Of a DNA stretch of 64,000 nt, positions 34,361 to 44,893 are shown one piece after another. Both the position numbers and the translations under genes were made by a program. Positions within the stretch are counted from its first letter, which is position 1. Every line of letters begins with the position of its first letter. The DNA lies in NCBI RefSeq assembly GCF_026213295.1, contig NC_079426.1:22399535-22463534 (forward strand). Direction: 5' to 3'. The DNA is from Gadus chalcogrammus. Lineage: Eukaryota; Chordata; Actinopteri; Gadiformes; Gadidae. The notes under the pieces are model-generated. The model had not been told where the DNA came from, ran no database searches, and saw nothing but the letters and a program-made list of their open reading frames with translations.

Positions 34361-35640
34361 TGTGTCTGTGTGTCTGTGCGTGCGTGTGTGTGCTTGTGTG
34401 TGCTTGTGTGCGTGTGTCTGTGCATATGCGTGCGTGTGTGTGTGTGTGTATAACACGCTATTTTATGTTGAAATGCGACGTAATCCAGTGTTCACGAAAC
34501 GTACACTGTCAACGTAGGCATGATTTTGGCGACTGGGTTGGCTCTCAGATATACGTGTTTCTAACAAGATAATATCATTAAAGTTACATAAAGTAACAGT
34601 TTAATAACACAAACGCAGGAAGCACGTGAGCTGCTAGTTTAGCGAAAGCAACCTGACGTCGTTGAAACATGCGAGCGAGCCGATCAACTCCTAATAACTA
34701 TAAAACTAAAGATCAGACACAATCACTGACTGAAGATTATGCAATTAAAAAGTATATTTCTCGCTAGAAATGTTATTAGAAACACGTTTAACGGTGAATC
34801 GGTCCTAGAATATTGCATTTCCCATTCAGATAATAAAGATTAATAAAGATCATACACATTAACTGACTGAAGATTATGTAAGGAAAATGTACATTTCTCG
34901 CTAGAAATGTCATTAGAAACGCGTTTAATGGTGTATCTGTCCTAAAATATTGCATTTCCCATTCAGATAATAAAGATTAATATAAGCTACGCAGTGTTCC
35001 GGAGCCGCGGGGGATTCTGGGAATTGGGGTTCTCAGTTGACAAATGGGGCTTTTGTTAACTTGTTTTGTTGTTAGGATTAAGTGGGGTTAATGGGTTCGG
35101 GATGTTATGTGGTTGTGTTGTTCTATTAACATTGCTTGTGTGTTCATTATTGTCGACACCGTCACCGAGAGTGACGTGACCATCGTTTCGCGCAGCTGTT
35201 CCGTGTTGAAGTCTCGTTCAATAAAAACCAACTCTCGTTGTCGAGCGTTCAATAAAAACCAACTCTCGTTGTCGAGCGTGCCCCCCCCCTACAAACGTGT
35301 CTCCCCCCCCCTCAACAAACGTGTCCCCCCCCCCCCCCTTCAACTAACGTGTCCTCCCCCCCCCCCCCCCCCCTACAATCGTGTGTCCCCCCCCCCCCCT
35401 CAACAAACGTGTCTCCCCCCCCCCCCCTCCCCGGTCAACAACAGTCTCCCCCCCCCCCCCCTAAACAATCGTGTCCACAATTTGCCGCGAAAGCCGTGAA
35501 ACCCAAACCCCGAAACCCGCCTCCACAGCGGCACACGTGGATACCGTAGGTATAACACGCTATTTTTTACGTTGAAATGCTACGTATCCAGTGTTCATGG
35601 AAACGTACACCACTGACGTTTTTTCTTGGCGACTGGGTTG
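29921..35640. repeat. Giant palindromic unit 2
   Basis: A direct tandem copy of unit 1 at an offset of 6454 bp: leader from 29921, left arm about 30540-32560, loop 32561-33567 (inverted relative to unit 1), right arm 33568 to about 35470, tail to 35640. Differences from unit 1 are three instead of four 137 bp repeats in the left arm, shorter CA runs, a small insertion at 30290 and a shortened sub-palindrome in the right arm near 33650. Confidence 0.85.
32561..33567 (-). repeat. Loop of giant palindrome 2, inverted
   Basis: Reads as the reverse complement of 26254-27190: it opens with ggttctcggagtgagac, the complement of the right edge of loop 1, and ends with the GC hairpin that opens loop 1. 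The hairpin region is extended here into a long palindrome (33280-33545). Confidence 0.85.
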
Positions 35641-36514
35641 ATTCGGTGTCTAGTATTCAGAGCGCAGTTTCTCTTCTTCACCTCTCCCTTTAAATGTCAA
35701 TACACATTCGCGGCCGCAGGTTGCGCCAGAAATTGGTTCCGGGAAGAAGTAGTCCAGCGTCCTTAACAACCAGCCCGTTACCTGTGTTTAAAGAAAGTGG
35801 CTCAAAACTGGGTCAGGTCAATCAACAACAGCGGAGGAGCTATGATGCCAATTTTAAAATAATGGTCGTCAATAAGGCAGAGTCAAGTAACAACTGCCAA
35901 GCTGCCAAGAAGTTCGGGGTCAGGGAGTGTAACGTAAGAAGATGGCGAGCACCAAAACAACGTCTCAAAGATGCCAACAGTCAGCGCAAATTCTACCGTT
36001 GTCCTCAAAGTGGTCGTTTCAGTGAGGTTGACCGGAGAGTTTTTGAATACGTCAGAGAAAACGCGCTTTGGGAGGAGCAGGTGGAAGCGGAGCAGCTGGG
36101 GAGCGATGACAGCGAGAGCGAACACAGCAGGGCAGAGGACGTGTGTGAGAGATAGAGAGACATCGGAGGAGATCTTTGGCGAATTTTAGTTAAGTTTAGT
36201 TAAATATGTTGCCTTTATTTTCTCTGTTATTTAAAAATCTTCACAATGTTGCTTGATTAATGCTTGATATTAATTCTGAATCATACTGTACATATTTTGC
36301 CTTGAAAGTGCCGTGGCCTTTACTGGCATTATTATTATTGTCATTAATATAACAAGTGCTTAATTCACTGTGTTTTTAATATTGTTATTTTAAAATAAAA
36401 TGAAGTTCTTTGTTCTGCAAATCTGGTCTGCAAATCTTTTTTTCTAAATGTTTGTGTTGAGAAACGGGGGGTCGTCTTATAATCAGGGTCGTCTTATATT
36501 CGGACCAATACGGT
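35641..36514 (+). mobile_element. pogo-like DNA transposon remnant
   Basis: Carries a short ORF with a transposon-type DNA-binding domain and ends in the cgtcttatattcggaccaat block shared with the 88 bp MITE at 29461. The left terminal repeat is not visible, so the left end is deleted or lies inside the palindrome tail. Confidence 0.6.
35694..36155 (+). CDS. Brinker/CENP-B-like DNA-binding ORF
   Basis: 153 residues. The centre (about residues 47-75) is a helix-turn-helix of the Brinker type: RRSYDANFKIMVV, then the NNCQAAKKFGV helix and the VRRWR recognition helix. A second helical stretch (FSEVDRRVFEYVRE) starts a CENP-B-like domain. The C-terminus is acidic and serine-rich. This is the amino end of a pogo/Tigger-type transposase; the DDE catalytic domain is absent. 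It could be a domesticated regulator, but the flanking terminal repeat favours a transposon deletion product. Confidence 0.65.
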   Translation: MSIHIRGRRLRQKLVPGRSSPASLTTSPLPVFKESGSKLGQVNQQQRRSYDANFKIMVVNKAESSNNCQAAKKFGVRECNVRRWRAPKQRLKDANSQRKFYRCPQSGRFSEVDRRVFEYVRENALWEEQVEAEQLGSDDSESEHSRAEDVCER

Positions 36515-37140
36515 ATTCAAACGACCTCATGACATAAACATGAGGCCTATGCATGTTACTTGCATGAATATTTTAATGATCAACTTGTTGGTCTATCCAT
36601 ACATTAGTTTATAATGTAGGCCTACACGAACAGAGAGCGGCAACTTACCTCTAGGCAGAAAAGCGCGCAGTATTATGGACTCAGACTGAAATACGTTCTC
36701 CCGCTTTCTGCTTAAACGTTTAGACCAGCCCACATTTAGGGAAAATGTAAGCCCCTCCTCGATCTGCGAGCTGCAGTCAGGGCCTTCAATTGCCGTGGCA
36801 GTGGCAGTGGCAGTTATTTATAATATTTTGACCATTAAATGCCTTCAGTAAGACCTGGATTGGGCTTTGCGAGGTTTGTTTACCGGTGTTGCTATGGTTA
36901 CCGGTCTTACGTGATCCAACGGTTTATTAGGTTTATAATATATCGCTGTCTAATCAATACTTCATTCACATTCGGAGTCAAAGCCCTACTATGTGATAGA
37001 ATTATTACTTGATGCAAATAATTCTAGCTGGCTCAGCCAAAGTTTATCAGATGGCGGCTTATTTTGGCTTATACAATTATTGGCTGGCGGCGGCTGAAAT
37101 TCCAAATGGCGCAAATGGCGGCGCCTGGCGGCGGCTTCGG
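36515..37140. other. Unassigned DNA
   Basis: No gene or repeat recognised, apart from a short gtggca triplication near 36795 and a ggcggc-rich patch near 37085-37135. Confidence 0.45.
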
Positions 37141-37278
37141 GGTCTTCTCTCGTGCATTTGTCATTTGATAAAACGGTGGGAGGGCTATACTGGCAGAGAA
37201 ATCCATCTCGTTAACTGGTGAGCCAATAGGAACGTCTCTAGTCCGTTTCTCATTTGAAAAAAAGCAGGAGGGAAATAG

Positions 37279-37815
37279 TGTCAGGATTCTCGTATGGACT
37301 GTTGTTTTTGTCTCCCCCTACCTGTAGGAGTGTGATGATTCTGGACTTTGTTTATGTTTGTAGCCATGTGTTGGTCATGTGCCCGGAGTAACACCCATGT
37401 CCTTATTTGGGCCCTTCCTGCCTTTTGTTTGTTTCCCTCCACTTTCTCTGTTCACCTGTCTCTCATTTGGTATTAATTGGTGGAGTATTTAAACACTGCC
37501 CTTTCTGCTGACTTTGTCAGATTGTCACGGTATGTACTGTTTGCTACCTGACTGCCACGTGAGTGCGACTAGCATGAAGCTCTTTAAAGAGAAACTATAG
37601 TTTACTGTTTTTCCCGGTTTTGAACCCTGACAGTTTTGGACTAAGTCTTCTGCCTATCGGTTTTGGATCTCTTGCCTGTACCTGTCCGTCTGTATCTGCC
37701 TGCCTGCCTGCCTGTTTACGAACCCTGCCTGTACCTGAAATCTGATTTGCCCTCTGGACTGTTTGGGAATAAATCCTTTTTGATCTGCAATTGATTCCCG
37801 TCCTGAGTCGTGACA
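37279..37815 (+). repeat. Solo LTR of a Gypsy-type element
   Basis: 537 bp from TGTCAGGATT to GTCGTGACA with a TATTTAAA promoter-like block near 37488 and a gggaataaatcc polyadenylation signal near 37768. It is flanked by aatag and aatac, a 5 bp target duplication with one change. The flanks continue the DIRS sequence seen in element A, confirming insertion into DIRS C. Confidence 0.8.
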
Positions 37816-37954
37816 AATACTGGCAGTCAAATCCCACTCGCCAGCCTGCGAGAGGATATAAACAATGCCGCCCTTAATGCCATGCCTATATTCTTAAGCC
37901 CTAGAAGGGCCCATGGCTCCAACAAAGAGTGGCCAAGTCAGCTCTTGGACATGT

Positions 37955-38536
37955 CTAACATGTAAAAACTGTCAAAGAGGCTGGGGGAAGACCAAGACGC
38001 AGCAGGAACCAAAGCCAATAAGAGCGCTGTCTTAAAGGACAGGGCATCCAAAGGGGCCTGAGACAGAGGCTCGAAACGGTCCCTGGACAACCCGCCCAAC
38101 ACGGTGGGGAGATCTCAGCGTGGAGTAAGCACATGTGAAACAGGCCTAACACGTCTAGCCCCACGCAAGAATCTCTTGACCAGTGGATGGCTGAAGACCG
38201 GTCTACCATCACAGCCTGAATGGCCAGACAAAACGGCTGCCGCATAGACCTTGATAGTAGAGAAGGCTAAACCTTTTTTCTATTAAGCACGCTTCCCACC
38301 TCGCATAGAGATGGGATAGCGTGGTTCCTGTCACACCAATTAGAGAAAGCGCCCCACTTCGCCGCATAGCGGAAAGAAGTAGAAGGTGCACGAACACTCT
38401 GGATAGTGTTGATAACCGCTTCAGGCAAACCTTTGCCCTGCAGGATCAACCTCTCAGGAGCCAAACCAACAGCTGTTGCTGGTGCATTGTCCCGTTGGCC
38501 TGTGAAAGCGCATCCGATCTGAACGGTACCGGCCAC
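37955..38536 (-). pseudogene. DIRS C tyrosine recombinase remnants
   Basis: The frame at 38536-38267 has the ERLILQGKGLPEAVINTIQS and RAPSTSFRYAAKW blocks of the recombinase N-terminal region; 38245-37955 continues it out of phase. The catalytic C-terminal half is deleted. Confidence 0.75.
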
Positions 38537-38810
38537 TGCGCCGTCTGTGAGAGCGCCGCTAGCTCTGTGCGGTTCTCCGGAGCCACTATAATGAGGGACA
38601 ATCTCTCCTGTCTGAGCCGTTCAAGAAGAGGAAGGATCAGCTGGAGCGGGGGGAACGCATACAAGAGAGCCCGTGGCCAAGGTGTGTGTGCCAACGCATC
38701 CACCCCTTACGGAGGAAGATCCCGAGGGTTGAGAGAAAAACACCACCTGCAGTGGGTGTTCTCACTGGACGCGAACAGTTCCACCTGAGCCGTCCCGAAC
38801 CTACGCCAGA

Positions 38811-39983
38811 TTAGTCTGACAATGTCGGGATATAACCGCCGCTCATCTCAGCGGGGACCGCCGCGGGACATAAGGTCTGCCCGAAGTTCTGGGCGCCCGT
38901 GATATGCAGGGCTCTTAGGCTGAGGAGATACTGATGAGCCCAAAGCCAGAGCTCGACCGCCTTTCGGTGGAGAGCAGAGGAGCGCACTCCCCCCTGTCTG
39001 TTTATGTACCCCGCCGCAGACTCGCTGACTGTCCGGATCAGAACGTGGCGGCCAGGTACCAGGTGAAAGAAATGCAACAGCACTTTCCTCACAGCGGTGA
39101 GTTCGAACACGTTTACGTGTGCTGTGGGGGGCGTAAGCCACTCGCCTCCGACATAGTGAGAGAGCCACGTTCCACCCCAACCCGTCAATGAGGCGTCCAT
39201 GAAGACCACTTCGTAGGACTCACTCTCCCCATGGGAACACCCATGGGGAGGCGAGGAAACCACCGCTGGAGTCTGCGCATAGTGAGCAGACCCAGGGGAA
39301 CCATGGGATGGGCGGCTGCCATCAGCCCAAACAGGCGCATGGTCGACAGTGCGGTCATGTTTCTGCAAGTGCGAAGGCGGGAGAGTGCCAACAGGAAGGC
39401 GTCTCGTCGAGTAGGCGAGAGCATCGCTGTCTGAGTTTAGGCAAAGCCCCAAGTAGACTATCTGCCGGCTGGGGAGTGGTGAGCTCTTTTCCAAGTTGAT
39501 GGCAAAACCCAGGAGAGAGAGATGGTTATCACCGTTGGGTGCCCTTCTCGCAGCTTCCTCTGAGTTCCTCAGAATAAGTAGGTTCTCGGGGTGGAAGAGA
39601 ACCCTCTTTCCATGACACCTGAGCTGTCCCATCGCCGTCTCCACACAATTTGAGGCAGGCACTGGTACTCGTACGCCACCCCCATAAAGGCAAAGCGGAG
39701 AAACTTCCTGTGCGCCTGCCGAACAGGGACATGGAAGTAAGCATCCATGAGATCCAGGGATGTGAACCAGTCACCCTCTCTCACACATCGGAGTAGCGCT
39801 CTGATAGTCATAGCATTCTGAATTTCCTCGCGGCAACAGATTTGTTAAACACAGATCCAGAATAGGTCTCTTCTCCCCTGACTTCTTGGAAACCAGGAAG
39901 TAGCGGGAGTAAAACTCTAGGTGTGGGTCATGGGGGGGAACGGTAGTGGAGGACCATGGATAGGCTTTAAGACACACCGGCAT
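38811..39983 (-). pseudogene. DIRS C RT and RNase H remnants
   Basis: Frames at 39983-39771, 39811-39569 and 39662-38811 hold, in order, the YSRYFLVSKKSGEKRPILDL and WFTSLDLMDAYFHVPVRQAH (first catalytic Asp) RT blocks and the RNase H start VVFMDASLTGWGGTW with a HITGAQNFG block near its end. The YLDD region is disrupted. Single-base shifts and point changes distinguish it from element A. Confidence 0.78.
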
Positions 39984-39985
39984 GC

Positions 39986-40800
39986 CCAGTCACGCCTACA
40001 TCCAAACTTTTAAAACACCTACGTAGACTTGCAATCAGTGATTGTTTGATCTCAACTGTGACAGGTACTGTGTGAGGTTGTGAATTAAATAAACGTGTGT
40101 GGGTTACAGCATTGTTATCCGCTTACCTGTGTTTTGGGTTTCCGTTTTGGGAGACTGTCGGCGGGCAGCCTCCATGGAGGCTGTCGTTGGCAAGTCTGAT
40201 TGTTCGACACCTTTTCGATAGCAATATTGTGCTTATTCCACGCCCTGGCTGAAATTAACGCTGTTAGAGTATTCAGTGTATTGTACGTGAAACCCACGAC
40301 TCACGCACTCTGCGACGCCCTGCCAAACAGTAGGCTGTGCTTCGGCGAGCTCAAGGCAGGTGAACATTGTTCCAGCTTGCCACCAATCCCGGATTGCTCA
40401 GAACTGGGTCGTAGCAATTCCTTGTTTTCTGTGAAACGCTGCTTTTCACACCACATGAGTGAGCTATAGCTGCCGGGTTCCCAGCAAAATGGCAACAACT
40501 TTGTACGCCATTGTCCAACGTGATCCAACGGGAGGTCAGTACGCAGATACTGACCCGCAGTGTCAGCCTCATCCCTTCCAGCGTATAGCGTGTGTCGTCC
40601 CGTTTCCGTGCTGCAGGGATATGCCCCGCCCATAGCTTACCAGTAAGCATGCAGAGGCACCACATAACTTGTGTTCGGGGTGGGCCAGGAAGTCCATGCA
40701 ATCACATTGGCACATCTGTTACTGTGTTCGCCGTATTGCCACGCAGTGGCAGCTGTGTGGCCAAGTTGATTCCCCCCAGTAATATGGAGGGCACTTAAGG
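39986..40800. other. Unassigned DNA upstream of DIRS B
   Basis: No supported gene. It may contain the 5' terminal repeat and leader of DIRS B, but no inverted terminal repeat was identified. Confidence 0.4.
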
Positions 40801-40828
40801 ACATCACAGTGTTGGTTTTAACATTGCC

Positions 40829-42300
40829 ATGCCCCTCGAGGATGGCCACGAACAATGTGTGTTATGTTTAGGCCACCAGCATGCAACGTGGGCCAGGGAT
40901 ACGCCCCAGTCATGTATGAATTGTTTCATCATGCCGATGCATATGCCGTTTTTCCCCATAGAAACAGGAAGGGTTGCCTATTTTGGGAGGGCAAGCAAGA
41001 ACGATGGGGAGAGTTTCCAGGGGGCCTGGGGAGTACTGAAGGGCTCCGCAAGCCTCCCTGTTCTCACTCAGTGTTCCTAGGGACCGAGTCTCTCTCGGCG
41101 TTGGTCCCTCTCCTCCTCCCAGTCTTTTCTCTGACAGGGAGTTTGATGGTTCTGAGTAGGAGGACTTGGATGAGGAGACAGTATTCTCTTCAGAGAGTGG
41201 GGAGTTACCCTGTGAACAGCCTCCCTCAGCCAACCCTTCCAGGCGAGAGCTGGCTCAGCTGTTTGGGGAGATTGTTGTCAGGGCAACCAAGGCCCTGAAC
41301 ATTGTTCTACCCGAAAAGCCGACAGCTGCTTCCTCCAGGTTTGAGGCTGAAGCAGAGGAAAGTCTCAGGTCAGCAGAGATCCCTCTCCTACCAGACTTCA
41401 GGGACCTGTTATGTTGCCAGTTTACTTCACCATCATCCTACCATTGATGGTAGGATGACAAGGCAGACCAAAGCATTCTCCAACATGGCAACCAAAGAGC
41501 AGGTCTGCTGTGGGGCACTTCCAGCTGTGGACCAAGACCTGGTGCCACTCTTTCGCTTCCCAGTTCCTTGTTTTGGGGTCCAGCCTGTCAGAACAAAGAC
41601 AGTAAGGCAATGGAGTCTGTTGGGTAAGCTGCACAGGTCCACGGCGATGCAAGCCCGTCTGGCTAATACTGCGGCCATCCTGACTCTGTAGACCCACCAC
41701 CTCTCTGGTCTCATGCAGAACCAGCCGGTGGATGCCTCTCTGGCAAGGGAGTTCCAGTCAGCCACGATGTGCCTGGCTTCGGTGTCCAAGGAGCAGGCAG
41801 TGGCATCAGGCCGCTCTTTGGCTCAGCTCTGGGTGGTGAGACGACATCTGTGGCTGTCCCAGTCAAAGCTACAGCCAGCAGATAGAGACTGCCTCCTCAG
41901 GTTGCCAGTGGAGCCCACAGCCATGTTTGGACCACAGGCCTCCTCCCTTCTGCAACAGGCACGGGATCACCGTCCCTGTGCAGAGGAGGTGTCAGTGTCC
42001 CTCGGCAATCAAGGGATTGCCGAGGGACCTGCACCTCGCCTGCACCTAGGGCGGCGTCTCGATCAGCAGCTCAGGCCTGGGGCCCAGGAGACCTCAGACA
42101 CAGGCTCCAAACGCCCCGGGGGCATGCTGATTTCCCAAGAGGCGGGCCATCTGCTAGCAGACGGGGGCCCTCCAAACGTCTGCATCATTCCTGACGGTTT
42201 GCGGGCCAGCCAGCTCCGTCTCTCATCACAGCACAGGAGGGCTTGGATGGCTCTGCTCGAACCAATGTGTGGTCTCTACCATGACTCAGGGGTACCACCT
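40829..42300 (+). pseudogene. DIRS B gag region
   Basis: It begins with a DGHEQCVLCLGHQHA block and an SCMNC pair, a Cys-rich N-terminal motif that matches the one in DIRS A gag (DGHLACSVCLG...SCVAC). Broken frames follow, including 41166-41447 and 41713 onward (KEQAVASGRSLAQLWVVRRHLWLSQ). The gag reading is interrupted several times. Confidence 0.65.
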
Positions 42301-43270
42301 GCAGTTCTGGCACAGGCCCAGGGTAGCGAGATCTCAGATCTTTACCATAGTGGCCAACCAACTACAACCCCAGATTCTGCGAATGGAGCTGTGTACCCTC
42401 TTAGAGAAGGGGGCGATCTGCGAGGTCGAGCACTCCGACCGCCAAGCGGGGTTCTTCTCTCGATATTTCCTCATCCCCAAGAAGGATGGGGTTCTTTGTC
42501 CTATCTTAGACCTCAGGGGGCTCAACAAATACCTCCGCCCCCCTAAGATACAGGTTCTTGAAGGCTCCGCGGTTTCAGCAGACCATCAAGGCAGGGATTG
42601 GTTCGCGACCATTGATCTGAAAGATGCCTATTTTCAGATTCCAATCTGGCCAGGGCATTAGCGTTCCTGAGATTTGCCTTTGAGGGTTGGATCTTCGAGT
42701 TTCAGGTCCTCCCGTTGGGAATGTCTCCTGCCCCTCTGACTTTTACCAGGTGCATGGTTGCAGTCCTCGCACCCTCGAATACTAAGCTATTTGGACTGAT
42801 CTGTGCAAACTTGGAGGAGCTATGTCGCCAACATGTGGCCCTGCTATTGACTCACATTCAATGTCTGGGGTTGTGCCTTAATACCAACAAGAGCAACTGC
42901 AACCCTGCCGGGTAACGAATTTCCTCAGCATTTGCTTTTGAGTGGCAGACTCCAGGAGGGCTATTGTTACCCTCTCTCCACCGAGACAGCAGTCCTTTGT
43001 GGCCTGTCTCAGTCTCTACACCCTGAGGGCTCAGGGGGACTAGAGGGTTTGCCTAACACTGATGGCACTAGTCCCTCTGGCCATTCTTCACATGCGCCCT
43101 GTTCAGAAGTGTCTCCTGAGTGTAGGCCTGTGTCAACAGAGCCCCGCCCATGCCAAGGTGACGGTTTCCAAAAGGCTCCACAGAGCCCTACTCTGGTGGA
43201 AGGACCCAGCCAACATCAGGAGAGGGCAGGCCATGGGGTCAGTGACTCACCGCCAGATCGTATTTACATA
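42269..43270 (+). pseudogene. DIRS B reverse transcriptase, interrupted
   Basis: Contains the FFSRYFLIPKKDG, CPILDLRGLNKYL and WFATIDLKDAYFQIPI blocks (first catalytic Asp), then the FAFEGWIFEFQVLPLGMSPA block after a stop at 42661. The YLDD segment is deleted near 42790. The last frame (43062-43270) runs up to the first RNase H strand and is cut there by the TA-flanked transposon. Confidence 0.75.
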
Positions 43271-44074
43271 CACTGTAAAAAAAAGTTGTAATATAACAGA
43301 ATTTTACTGTTTATTTTACAGATTTTGTCTGTATTTTTAAAATACCATTTAATTTACAAAAAGAGACTGTTATTTTACATGTCAAATGTAAAATAACATG
43401 AAATCACTGTAACTGTGAAAATACACAATATTCCTGTTCTTTTACAAAAAAAAACTATTAGAAATCCATATATTTATTGTTAAAATACGTTCACAAATAT
43501 ATCGTAATTTCACAAATATTTGTCTGTTATTTAAGGGAATAAACCGTCAAATTCAGCTTTAATACTCTAAAAAAAGTTAAAAATCATTTAAAGTTACTAA
43601 GAAATTAAAAGTAAAATAACTATTTAATTAGTAATGTTACTATAATTTCTTTGTTAATTGAAAATGTGTTAATTGATAAAACCACATAAACTAAATGCTT
43701 TTCATCTGTTTCCTTAACCTACCACTTTAAAGCATTACATTCTGCCAATGTTTTGGATGTATGGTTACTTGACCCAGGTTATGGAAACCTTTGATAGAGT
43801 ATGGATTAATTTCAGTGAGGTTGAATGTACATTTTTAATCCTGGTGACTTGACCAAGTTATGGATGCCTTGGATAGAAATGTTACTGTAAACAAACAAAC
43901 TGTATGCAAAACGTTTGATTTATGTTTCTCATCAAAACATATATAAATCATGTAGAACTCTTACAGCTTTGAGGGTTGTTAAATCTATACGTTTCAGTCA
44001 TTTTAAGAAGTAAGAAATAAGTTATGTTTTGTCTGGAACACTATGAACGCGTCATCAACCACGTGGTGAAGAAG
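43271..44074. other. Left subterminal region of CMC-like element
   Basis: AT-rich, with repeated ttttacag/ctgtaaaat-type motifs up to about 43600. The rest shows no gene. Confidence 0.6.
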
Positions 44075-44226
44075 AACGATAGTTATGTTATTATAACTCT
44101 AGTTCTATGATTGTAGGCGTAGCCGTCTCTGAAAATTCAAACTATGCACCTATCAGCGTGGGCACCGGCCACATTTCCCACGGTATCGTGTCTATATAAC
44201 GCGGTGTATACCGTCGCTCATCCTCC
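44075..44226. repeat. DIRS A left inverted terminal repeat
   Basis: 44129-44226 is the complement of 49692-49789 with one mismatch seen. The outermost 54 bp (44075-44128) differ from the right end but are exactly complementary to 44271-44324. Confidence 0.92.
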
Positions 44227-44270
44227 ACGCTTTTCTTTCAGCATTTGGAGGGTACAGCAGGTGGGAAACT

Positions 44271-44368
44271 AGACGGCTACGCCTACAATCATAGAACTAG
44301 AGTTATAATAACATAACTATCGTTCTATTTCATGTAGGCTACGCCGTATAGGCTTCGCCTTATGGGCT
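44271..44368. repeat. DIRS A internal complementary region
   Basis: Two abutting blocks: 44271-44324 is the exact complement of the left outer end (44075-44128) and 44322-44368 is the complement of the right outer end (49815-49861, one mismatch). They overlap by GTT at 44322-44324, matching the AAC at both element ends. In DIRS elements this region bridges the ends to form a circle. Confidence 0.92.
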
Positions 44369-44893
44369 AAGGTGAAGCTGCGAGCGGAGCCCGATCAATG
44401 TACTCCTGCTGGACCCCAGTCAAAACGACCTAAGTCACCAGAACACATTAAGACTCAAAAAGCCAAGGAAGTGTAAAACACAACAGCTTTATAAAAACTA
44501 ATTCCTCCTAGATCAAGCAACGCAATGATCAAGGGAGAAAAAAGTGAGTCTGTAAAGACTCCGGCTCTATTCCGTGCTTCATGGAACCCATGAAAAGGAA
44601 AAGAAAACCAGAGCAACACGGTTTCCATTAGGTCCGCTACCACCGGGGGCGGAGCTACGGAATTCGGCTCTCCAATAATGGGACTCTCTCGGCCGTTTCT
44701 TATTTGAAGAAAACGGCGGGAGTGCCTCACTGGTAAACAAAACCACCAGACAATTGGCGAGCCAATAGAAAACCCCCTAGCCTGTTTTTCATTTGAAAAA
44801 AGGTGGGAGAGTAAGAGACTGGTAATCAAGACCAACTCGCCAGCCGGCGAGAGGAAATCCAACCACGCCGCTTTAAAGAACATGTCTATATTC

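Larger units (their letters stand above)
37141..39985 (-). mobile_element. DIRS element C, decayed
   Basis: A minus-strand copy of the same family as element A: long stretches correspond to 44690-47590, but tyrosine recombinase, RNase H and RT pieces lie in different phases with internal deletions. It lacks gag and the right terminal repeat. Its 3' part is interrupted by a solo LTR (37279-37815). Recombinase pieces: 38536-37960; RNase H about 38811-39230; RT about 39440-39983. Confidence 0.8.

Noticed and set aside
40637..40855. Minus-strand frame with an LSALHITGGNQLG block resembling DIRS RNase H
   Set aside because: Only one short block matches and neighbouring conserved blocks are absent; orientation opposes DIRS B.
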